A stretch of DNA of 64,000 nt from positions 8,064,001 to 8,128,000 of the forward strand of contig JAYJMM010000120.1 of the NCBI GenBank assembly GCA_037349105.1. The letters are read 5' to 3'. The notes under the pieces were generated by a model. It searched no databases. It was not told the origin of the DNA and saw only the letters and a list, made by a program, of their open reading frames with translations. Below are positions 52,174-61,401 of the stretch, piece after piece. The DNA is from Limnomonas spitsbergensis. Its lineage: Eukaryota; Chlorophyta; Chlorophyceae; Chlamydomonadales. Numbering within the stretch: position 1 is the stretch's first letter; each line of letters starts with the position of its first letter. The translations under genes were made by a program, and so were the position numbers.

Positions 52174-52790
52174 CCTGTGTTTCCATTCGCTGTTTTGGCG
52201 TCGGGGTGGGCTGCCAGCTAGGCGCCAACTGTGCCACCCCGACGAAAACATTTCCATTGGACGTCGAAACACGACCGGATTTAATACACTCGACTGTTGG
52301 TTTCCCAGACGCTTCTGTCCAAACTTACCCAAATCCACTTCGGGTCCGAGACCCGAAGTGAGTTAGTTTGGGTGACATCCACCCCAAACGCCAGATGGAC
52401 AATACTTCACAGTCTTGTTTTTTGAGCCATGTGCTCATTCTCCTTTATTTAAACAGCTGATAAACAGGTGCAGAAATTTCAAAAGAGCGTTGCCAGCTAA
52501 GCCCAATGCTACTATGCTATACTACTGGTATGCATGGACAAGCCGATAGCGCGATTTGTTTTGCAGCGGTGCAACAAACGCGACCCAACAACTACCAAGG
52601 AATGCTGCGACATTTCGAAGTTCTTAGCATGCGAAGGTTCTTGAGCGCGAATCGGCCACCCCGGACAGGCAATGGAAACGAAGGCCGGATTTCTGTGGTG
52701 GTCTCCACCTCGGGCTAAAACCTTGCCTGGCGCGGACCGAACAAAACTGACCTGCCCGACTGCTCACCCCAAACTCCAATGGAAACACAG
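52174..52790. mobile_element. Candidate 617-bp MITE with 13-bp terminal inverted repeats
   Basis: CTGTGTTTCCATT at 52,174 is exactly complementary to the sequence at 52,778-52,790. Inside lie a further ATTTCCATTGG copy, an inverted GTCGGGGTGG/CCACCCCGAC pair (52,200-52,245) and a perfect 11-bp hairpin (CACTTCGGGTC, 52,336-52,360). No protein is encoded. No clear target-site duplication was seen. Confidence 0.5.
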
Positions 52791-53759
52791 CCTAAGGCTC
52801 GCTTTTAAGTAGCGGGTCGAGATAACATAGGTCGCACAGCTGAGCGCACCTGGCGCCGAGGCGTTGCCCGCCCGCCAATGCTTTATAATTGGCGCCAGCT
52901 GACGAGGAGGCTCGGCGGCTGAGTTGAGAGCGTCACCCTTTGCGTCTATATCAGGGATCCTGGCTGTCCTGGCTCGTAGCTCACCATGGCAGCTGGTTTC
53001 CAAAATCCAAATAAGTGGAGTGCGGTGCACCCATACGCAGTGACTGCTAAGTGCAGTGATATTGCAAGATCACTGGTTCCTCGTGATAGCATATGGGGGC
53101 AACTGACACAAGTTTTCAAACTTTCTTAGTTGTGTCTGTCTAACATACCGTACTGCCACTTTCGATTAGGCGTCCGATGCCTTTGGGTCCCAAAGTTTGG
53201 GGGTCCGTTTGAGGCATTTTATAATATTCTGGGGGTTACCTTTGGGGGTTTGCAAAAGTTTTCAATACATTCCAGTGATATGACGTTGTGGGTTGATTTT
53301 TCCAGAATTAACACCAATTAGCGGCATGGGCGTGTCCCTTAAAGCTCATCTCGTCTGAGAACATAAAACACAGCAATTCAATGCCCTCCATAGTGAAAAA
53401 ACCGTTTTTAGACAGAACATGAGAGTGTCCGCGGTGTTATAATGAAACGCCACACTTGGGTTGAAAAAGGTGTGATGATTCGACTTGGGGGCACGGACCC
53501 CTTATATTGATGGTGCTACTATTGGGGGTTGCTACCCCCGAAGTCGAACGCCCAATTGAAAGTAGAAGTACGGTATATGGATCAAGCTGCCCTTTACCCA
53601 CTGTGGCACCATCTCCGACGTAGCAAGCCTTCAAATGTATGGGGCATTGGCAGCAAGACCATATACGCAGGGGACCGACGTATGAGCCATGTGACAAAAG
53701 CTTCACAACCATGGTGTATGCTTTATGAGTGGTGGAAGAGTTTAGAACGGAGCATACCC

Positions 53760-53905
53760 GTTGGGCCATGCTAAACTCTCTGCCACGTGGGGCTGGTAGG
53801 GAATGACTACCAGGTTCAATTCCAACTACCATGTACAGCCTAGGCCATGGTGCACAGCCTTGCCATACTTCTATGTGAGGGGACAGGAACATGGCAGGGG
53901 GCGAG
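53760..53905 (+). repeat. Dispersed about 195-bp repeat, copy 1 (partial)
   Basis: Contains GTGGGGCTGGTAGGGAA, CCATGGTGCACAGCC and TATGTGAGGGGACA blocks, shared in order with two units at 60,350-60,755. It abuts the left end of the TIR element. Confidence 0.75.
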
Positions 53906-54608
53906 AGATGACCTTACCGTAAAACCGGTTTGACTCCGCGCACCCCGCTTCGGAATAATTATATCAAATTTGTCGCGCAGCAAAAAAAGACCATACTCCG
54001 CGCACACGCAGCTGATTTTTTTTTAATAGTTGTTTGCTTTATCGCGCAGCCGGTCCGAAACAATTAATTAAACACCACGCAGTACTTTTAGTGACTGTCG
54101 TTTACTCAACTCCGCGCAACGCTTATAGCCACTACGTCCAGTCAGCTCAATACCGTAGAGAAATGCGTTTCCTACAGGGAAGCACAGTTCGGAGTAAAAC
54201 GGTAACGGTGAGCAGCCTTAACAGGATTCATCAGGGCAAAACTCTCTCAGCCGCCGACTGCACATGGCGTTAACTTCACCATGCAAAGCGGAGGTCAAGC
54301 CTACCCGTAAGAGACCCCTCTTCATGAGCGCACCCCCCAAGATCTGCCCGGTTTGCAACTTAACGCTGAGCGGTGCCATGCCCCCGCCATGTCCCTTCAT
54401 CTATGTCACGGTATAATGCAGTATACGTGCCAAAACCTTAGGAACCGCTAATGCGCCCCCGTAGACTCCGCAGCTTCCATGCGTAGCCCCCCTTTTAGGG
54501 TTAGACGCCCAGCTTCCCACTTTCGGGAAGATCGGAGGCCAGGATTTCCCGTACCTTAGTAATAAGGGCTTGCTGGGACATTGTATCCCGGCTTGCCCAT
54601 TGTCCCTT

Positions 54609-55064
54609 ACTTCGTTCCTTTTAAGTGGATAGACCTCTAATTGTAAACAGCACCGGCCAGTATCCAGGATATGCCCAGTGAAGAGCATGAAGTCATTACC
54701 ACTTCAACAGTCAAACCTAGTTCAGCTACTCAGCCGACATAGCAAGCATAAGACTCCCTAGCAAGAAGCCCGACTCAACCTAGGACGACGTCCGCGGTCT
54801 ACGTCTACGGCATCCCCCGCATTACGCGGTAAGTGACCCAGTTCAGCCTGCCCGGTTCGCTACCAGGAAAGCCTGAAGTCTAGCTCTACAAGAGTTCAGC
54901 TCCGTGTCAGTCATCTAGAAGTTCCCGCCACAGCTTAACGCGCCGCGCATCCGCGGCCAGCGTGTAGACGCTGAGTCCGCCCGTAGGCGTCCGCCACTCT
55001 GTGGGGAAGAAGTCCGCCACGGACCCGAAGCAAGCATCACGTGTCCACTTAAAAGGAACGAAGT
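54609..55064. repeat. 21-bp perfect inverted repeat inside the TIR element
   Basis: The sequence at 54,609-54,629 (ACTTCGTTCCTTTTAAGTGG and one more base) is exactly complementary to 55,044-55,064, with about 410 bp between. The enclosed DNA has no recognised gene. Confidence 0.85.
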
Positions 55065-55686
55065 GGATCTAGCCTGATCAGCCTGACCCATCGAATCCTG
55101 CTAAAGGTGTATGTGCTATGGAGCTTGGAATTTCTTTTTGAAACAACGGATCTGCCTTGGACAGCTAGAAATCACTGAGTAGAGGATTCTTCATAGATAT
55201 TCCAAGTCAATCCCTGCTTGCGCTGGGCGTGGCAACCCAGAAGCAGACGTAGCTTGAAGATCAGGCTGTGGAGTTATAAACCCAGCTGATAGTGCATGTG
55301 CACCTGGACTGCATTTGTGGTGAAGTGCACAACCCACGTGTTGACGGAAGTGAGCAAGGATCTGGGATCCAAGTTTAAAAGCGGCAACCCAAGACCGTGC
55401 GCAGGAATCATCCAAAGATGCAGTCGCAGCCTGAGCGGAACCTGCACAGCCTGAGGAGGAAGCTGCGAGACGGATTGGCAGACAAGAGCGGACGAGCCCT
55501 GCGATCCAGAAGGTGGGGAATTCCGCCAGACCCGTTAGAAAATTTAATACCCGTGCTTGACCTGTCTGGCAAAGCCTCACCAGCCTGCAGAAGGTAGAGG
55601 AGAACGGAAGCAAGCTGTAAGCTGGCGCCCGGTTGCTGTGAGCCCACACAGTCAAACAGGTGTAGCTGTTCAGCGTATTTAGTACA

Positions 55687-58600
55687 ATGCAGGATGCCAT
55701 TGTAGATTCCAACCGCCACCAGCACCCAGATACTGCAAGACGCAGTGGGCGGGTGAGAGGGATGGAACCAGGGGAGGACCCCATGACACCCATAAACGCG
55801 GCTGTAGCCGAGGAAGCTATGCGGATTTCTCTTGGATTATCCGGGGATGACGAGCCCCAACCTGAGCCTGCAGCGGTCAGGGGGGAAAGAGGAGCGGTCC
55901 TGCCAGCAGCGGTCAAGATGGAGCGGACAAGATCCAATGAACAGCAGTTCCAAGGGGAGTCAGCAGAAACAGTGGTGGGCCTGCGGGATCTGCAGAGACG
56001 CAGCGACCCACATGCCGCGGCTGCGCAGGCCGTCCCGGTAGGACAGCCACGGGCTGACCTAGCCGCCAAGGAGGAGCCGCCAGATCCGCGCGGTGGGATG
56101 CAGGCGCCAAGGGGAGTACCGCCTAGGCCAGAGCTGCATAGGATGAAGCAGACGAGACCGTCCCGTATCCCAGCGGAGGAAGCAACGGAAGCATCGGAAT
56201 ACGGCACACCCCAGTCCAGGTTCCCTGCTAGCGCAGGCGGGCAAAGGCAGGAGGCTGTGGCCGAACACGGCAGCAAGAAAATGAGGGGCGGCGGCCAGGC
56301 TGACAGCCTTTACGGGTACTTCAGCAACCCGGCAAGGACGCCTATCCCAGGGGAGCGGTGCCCGGCAGAGGGAGAGCACTCGGGGAGCGTAAGCCAGCCA
56401 GATCCGGCGGAACAGCCAGTGGGAGAGCTTCTACCGATCGGATGGGCAGGCGTTCTGCAATGGGCAGCACGGCTGTGGCAGCAGGTGTGCTCCAGGTGCT
56501 TTGCCCACCTCAGTGATCAGACCCGGGCCATCGAGGAGTTCCGAAGTCACCACCTGGCAGAATGGGCAACAAAGGCCATCATGGGCATCCCCCACACGGG
56601 GCAAGACAGGGCAACGCTGCTGGCAGCCCTACGCAGGGTGTCCAAGGCAGCAGCAGGGCCAGAGGCGGCCCTCGCTGTTAAGGCCTTCGCAGACGAATGG
56701 TGCAACGGCACAGCAGGGGATTAGGAGGAGCCCGAATCCGAGCAAGATGAGGAGCTCCAGGAGTGGGAAGGATTCGAGGCGTCCAGGCTGCAGCCAGACG
56801 ACCGCAGGGAGGTGCGAAGGTGGCAGGTGCAGACAGAAGGAGCTGCCCCAGCTGCAAGCCAAGCTAGGTGGGAGCGCCTGGAGGCCAGCAGTGAGCCCAG
56901 CCTCCGGAACCAGCGGCTGGATGTAGGGCGCAGGCCCAGGCCAAGCAGCCCCGCGACCAGCGAACAGCCAAGGACAACCAGCTCGCAGCTAGCCATGGCA
57001 GCAGAGCAAGGCTCGGCGCCTAGAAGGCCAGCAGACAGGAGTCCCACGCTATGCTGCGCATCGTGGACAATAAGGAACACAGCGGCCAAGAGGGCCATGT
57101 GGACCACATTGCTGAATTCCTGCGGGGCCAAGCGGCCCAGGCAGGGGGCAGGCCGGACAGGAGGAGCCAAGGCCCCAGCCAGGGAAGGCGGATCTTGCAC
57201 GAAATCGATCCAGCAGGTACCACCGGGGGAGGCTGCCAGCAAAGGCAGGAAAGCAGGGACGACGGCCTGTCAGCTTCGGAGGCAAGGGAGTACACTGGCG
57301 GAACGCAACCAAGCAGGCCCAGCAGTCACCAGCCCAGCAGGCAGGCGGAGTCAGAGGAAGATAGACGCCAAGAACCTGCGATGCAGCCTTCAGAGGGCGG
57401 CAGCCGCCCCAGAAGCATGGCAAGCGAGAGGCCATCTGGGGGCGGGCAGTCCCAGCGAAGTGCAGACCGCAGAGACCAACGGGGCCAGCGCAGGCGAAGC
57501 CCAGCTAGGGACGGAGGTGGCGGATCTGGCTCGGACCCCAGCAAGTCAGACTCGGAGGACACAGAGGGCCGCAGCCCAGGCTCCAGCAGGGAATCCATGA
57601 GACAAAAAAGAGAAAGGATAGCCCTTGAGCAGGCGGAGACGCACATACAGCTGCAGAAACAGATGATCCTGCAGCTGGCTGGGGGAACACGGTTCACCAA
57701 GATCCCCACCATCCAGGGCAACGTGCCAGTGCTGGACATGTCCCAGCCGGGGGCGGTCGCAGCCAGGCAGTACTGCCAGGCCTGCAGCTCATGGGGCTCG
57801 CACAACCGCCTGGCTTTATCTGACGAGCCGCCAGCCCTGGCAGTGGTGGCAGGGGAGATCGCGGGGTCTTGCCAGTCACCCTCCGCCATGGCTCTGTTGG
57901 TTCGCTCGTTGGTGAGCATGTGGACCGCCAAGCCAGCCTGCGTGGGGCCGCTGGTGGTAGCCATACGATCAGCGCCCCAAGGAGACAAAGCCTCCCGGGA
58001 GGTCGAGCGGATCCAGGAGGCATGGACGGCCCCGGTGGTCGGGCCGCCAAGCGAGGTGTCCCTGCTCACCTTGTGGATTAGGGTGGTCCAAAAGGAGGTA
58101 GGCAAGCCGACTTCAGACGAGAGGGCAGCGGTCACCGGCCTCAAGTTGGGGGTCAAAACCACCTTGGACCCGGGCGTCAAGCCGGAGGAAACTGTGGAGG
58201 CATTCGCCCATGCAAAGTTATGTCCACAGCGGAGCTGCTGCAGATCTCCAGAGGCGCAGTTGACCACTTCGGCAGAAGGCATTCGGTGGCCCACTTGTTC
58301 TATGAAGGGCTGCTAGGGGCAGTCAGGGTCAAGCTGCCTGCATTTATCATGACCGTGCCAGGCTACCTGAACATGACGGACGAGGGTCAGGTGGAATTCC
58401 TGACGCAGCAGGTGCTTCTGTGGGAGAGGTTCGCCCTGGAATTGGGGGACCTGGCTGCCCTGGACACCAGGCAAGGGCCAGGAGACCACCAGCAGAGGAG
58501 CCAGGGGGAGCAGCAGGCGGGACGCGGCAGACGAGATAGGCCAAGCCAGTGGGAGGCCATGCCTAGATTGGATGGGCCGGGATCTGCGCCTTTCCAGAAC

Positions 58601-58891
58601 AGCAACCAGCTTGCCAGGCAAGAAGGAAAAGCCAAGGGGGTCACGTGGGCCGACCAAGCCACAGCCTTGACGACCAGCACCCACGGCACTGGAGGTGCTC
58701 CCAAGGCATGCTTCCAATGCGGCAGCCTGGACCACCTGGCAAGGGACTGCAGGATTCCCAGGGCTAGAGACGAACGCCGCCCAACCCCCCTGGCCACCAA
58801 CATTGCTACGGGCGGGGCAGGCCAGGCCGCCGCCGCAGCCGTACCCGCAGCCGCCAAGGCCGCAGGGGCAGCCTGCCAGCAGGACCTATGA
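55687..58891 (+). pseudogene. Gag-like zinc-knuckle protein, broken into three frames
   Basis: The frame opens at 55,687, meets a TAG at 56,722-56,724 but continues with acidic coding-like sequence. It shifts frame near 57,040 and again near 58,210, and ends at 58,891. Its composition is hydrophilic (Gln, Arg, Glu, Ser) in the first half. A helical, capsid-like part follows (ALLVRSLVSMWTAKPACVG; LLQISRGAVDHFGRRHSVAH; VLLWERFALELGDLAA), then one CCHC knuckle, CFQCGSLDHLARDC (58,711-58,752), and a basic Ala-rich tail. Such Gag proteins package element RNA. No protease or polymerase follows before the right end, so this copy is either non-autonomous or internally deleted. Confidence 0.65.
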
Positions 58892-59511
58892 CAGAAACCA
58901 AGGCGGCAGGCAATTCCAGAGGCAACCGCAGGGGCAGGCGGGGCATGGCTAGCAGTCGGCTCACATGTCCCACCTCTCTGGCCCCTCAGAGCTTGCTGAG
59001 CCAGATGGATGGCCATTTTGGCACGGTTACTGCTTTATGGTGCGACACCCACGACATGTCGCAAATATGCTCGTCGTGCCAGGATGCTAATGAGGAGGAG
59101 GAGGAGGAGGAGGAGACGGAGGTGGAGATGGAAAATAGGGAGGAGAGGGAGAAGAGGGACGCCGAGTACGAGCGTTGGCTATCCTATGCTACCAGGCCCA
59201 CTGCCATGAAATTCGGTAGCCATACAAGCTACCGGTAGTGTTCTGCGGTACTAATTGATCAGACTTGACAAGGATCACTGAATGGTTGTCGAGTCGAACA
59301 GTTGCGCGCTAGCGCTTTTTTTTGGAATATTTGGTGCCGGAAAAACTACTCCGCGCACCCCCCAAAATAGTTGTTTTGGCCCGTGACGGACCAGCCGTGC
59401 ACACTGTTTGCTATTATTTAATCTATCGCACATACACTCCGCGCCCCTCTGAAAATAATTAATTTAAAGGGGAGTCAAACCGGTTCTACGGTATGTTGAG
59501 TGTGACAACAA

Positions 59512-59690
59512 GGAGCACATTTCCACCGCTCATACCGAAGTGTGAGTGGAAGAGTGCTGGTGTAAAACGACCCCGGTAGGACTCAATCCTACAACCACAA
59601 GGAGCACATTTCCACCGCTCGTACCGAATGTGAGTGGAAGAGTACTTGTGAAAAACGACCCCGGTAGGACTCGGACCTACAACCACCAGT
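59512..59690. repeat. Tandem duplication of about 85 bp including a tRNA 3' half
   Basis: Two copies of a unit starting GGAGCACATTTCCACCGCTC lie side by side (about 59,512 and 59,599). Each ends with the T-arm and acceptor 3' strand of a tRNA-Arg on the minus strand; only the right-hand one is complete. Confidence 0.85.
59568..59597 (-). pseudogene. Truncated tRNA-Arg 3' fragment
   Basis: The acceptor 3' strand and T-arm of tRNA-Arg (CCTACCGGGGTCG) recur here without anticodon or D arms, followed by four T. It is part of the 85-bp duplication. Confidence 0.8.
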
Positions 59691-59728
59691 ACCGGAAACT
59701 GGAGCACTGTCCATTGCGCCACGAAGCC
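59656..59728 (-). tRNA. tRNA-Arg(CCG)
   Basis: 73 bases on the minus strand fold as a tRNA: acceptor GGCTTCG paired with CGGGGTC (some G-U pairs), D-arm GCGC/GTGC, anticodon stem CCAGT/ACTGG with loop TTCCGGT (anticodon CCG, reading CGG), and T-arm GTAGG-TCCGAGT-CCTAC. The B box GGTCCGAGTCC has C where the consensus has T. Five T follow the 3' end, a Pol III terminator. No intron. The wobble pairs in the acceptor and the B-box change leave open that it is a tRNA-derived copy. Confidence 0.8.
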
Positions 59729-60074
59729 ATGACATATTAACTTGAGCACCTTTATATTATTCTCACCAGCCTTAACCGCCTACCGCAAGCCGCCCGCCAA
59801 GTGGCAGCCTTGCGGTGTTCCTGCCTCGAGCGGAGGGCTTGTCACAGATGGCCGCCAGCAGATGGCCCGCTTGATGGCAGATGCTTTTGCGGCTATCTCT
59901 GTCAACCCTGCCCCTATCCCATCCGCCATGGAGGCGGTCCTTACAGCTGTCTGCAAGCATGCCACGATTGTCACCCCTATCCCATAGGACCAAGCTGCAT
60001 CTGCAGGATCTGAGACTGTCACAGCCACAAGGTCTAGAATGCTGCCCGCCTAGCCTGCCTGACTTAAGCACAGC

Positions 60075-60340
60075 GCCGGGCCCTGACCTCTAGCGCCGGG
60101 GAGGGGAAGTGCTGTACCCTCTGCTTACGAAACTTTTTTACAGCCATGGGCCACTTTGGGGAGATTATTGAAGAGCTGTTGTCGGGAATTGCCAGCCTCG
60201 TCATCAAGGCTGGCGATGCTGCTGTTATGAAGAATTACCGCCCCACCACACTCCTGAAAAAGATTATCGACTGCTCGTTAAAATCCTCTAGGTCCGACTC
60301 ACGGCTGTGTATAGAAAGGTGCTTACCAGGTGGGCTCTGC
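60075..60340 (+). pseudogene. LINE reverse-transcriptase remnant
   Basis: Read across frames, the stretch shows the N-terminal RT block of non-LTR retrotransposons: AVMKNYRPTTLL (the NYRPI-L motif), followed in another frame by DYRLLVKIL, with VLYPLLTKLFYSHGPL upstream. Stops and shifts separate the pieces. Only about 80 residues' worth remain. Confidence 0.7.
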
Positions 60341-60345
60341 TGAAC

Positions 60346-60755
60346 GCTCGGCCAGGTGGGGCTGGTAGATAGGGAAAGACAAGGTACCATGCACAGCCTG
60401 TGCCATGGTGCAGCCATACCACCCTCCTTTGTGAGGGGGCATGACCATGGAGCCCTACGCTCTATATGGTGGGAGAGAGAAGATCATGTGGCGGGTTTGA
60501 TCCCTCAACCTGGTTATGGATGTCACCAGCGTTATATCACTGGACCATTTCTCCGTGGGGCTGGTAGGGAAAGACAAAGCTCAATTCCAGCTGCCATGCA
60601 CGGCCTGGGCCATGGTGCAGCCATGTTACCCTCCTATGTGAGGGGGCATGAATATGGAACCTGGTGTTCTATACGGGGGCAGGGAGAAGATCGTGTAGCA
60701 GGTTCGATCCCTCAACCTCTGGTCTTAGGTGGCACCAGCGTTACACCACTAAATA
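60346..60755 (+). repeat. Two tandem units of the about 195-bp dispersed repeat
   Basis: Units begin near 60,353 and 60,556 with TGGGGCTGGTAG. Each contains GCCATGGTGCAGCCAT, GTGAGGGGGCATGA, a GGTTYGATCCCTCAACC segment and CACCAGCGTTAYA. The second unit's GGTTCGATCCC matches the Pol III B-box consensus, so a tRNA-derived SINE is possible. A third copy is at 53,760. Confidence 0.75.
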
Positions 60756-61401
60756 ACCCCCCCCTTCAGCTCCAGATTATATGCTTTATCGGGTAACCGC
60801 CTAACCGGCTAACCGCCAGCTCTATATTGCTACAAAATATACGCATAATCAGCTAACTCACTCTGTAACCCCCTAAGCCACAAACCTTTAACCCTAACTC
60901 GCTCTGTCACCGCCCTAACTCGCTCGGCCCTTCCACACGCACCCCACCTATATTTCGTGCTCCTGGTAGGCCACGTTGATTATTTCCGTGCTAGGCTGAA
61001 GAACAGTGACTACCAAGACTCGTGGCAATCACTAACAGGCAGACAGGCATGACATCATGAGCTATATTGAAACAAAGGCATTACATCTCTTTATGAATTG
61101 GATAAAGGGCATACTGGTATGCAACAGAGGAGAGTCCTACCAAAATAGTATCAGTATTCAATGCAAGGCTCTGAAGGTAACGGCACACACGGCCTTGGCC
61201 ATGCTGAACTTCCCTAAACCCTCAGCCTCTATAGAGCTTAGTTTTCTCTCATTTCTCATTTCCAAGCCTCAGTGTGCTGGCCAGCATAAAATTCACTTGG
61301 GCCGTGTTACTATTTGACCGTTTAGCCTGCACACATGCGACAAAGTATACGATCCAAATCAACTGTCGATACAAAGAACATCATTTAGTGGCAGCCCAGT
61401 G
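60756..61401. other. Intergenic, no gene seen
   Basis: Degenerate CTAACCC/CTAACTC runs at 60,790-60,930; otherwise featureless. Confidence 0.5.

Larger units (their letters stand above)
53915..59493 (+). mobile_element. 5.6-kb TIR-bounded element carrying a gag-like ORF
   Basis: The ends are inverted repeats of 23 bp with one mismatch, starting TACCGTARAACCGGTTTG (53,915-53,937 and 59,471-59,493). The terminal TA on both sides could be a TA target duplication. Subterminal regions carry direct copies of CTCCGCGCAC (53,934, 53,998, 54,111, 59,349 and, diverged, 59,435), as transposase-bound repeats often do. The interior holds a decayed gag-like frame with a CCHC zinc knuckle but no reverse transcriptase, integrase or transposase that I recognise. 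Inverted ends plus gag recall DIRS-type retroelements; alternatives are a DNA transposon with its own zinc-knuckle protein, or a retroelement nested in a TIR element. Confidence 0.65.

Noticed and set aside
55191..56276. 361-aa ORF on the minus strand in the TIR element
   Set aside because: Mirror of the gag-like plus frame; its composition shows no domain, and the plus strand carries the coding features.
60790..60930. Telomere-like CTAACCC runs
   Set aside because: Irregular and short, without a continuous CCCTAAA array, so not a telomere or a clear interstitial one.
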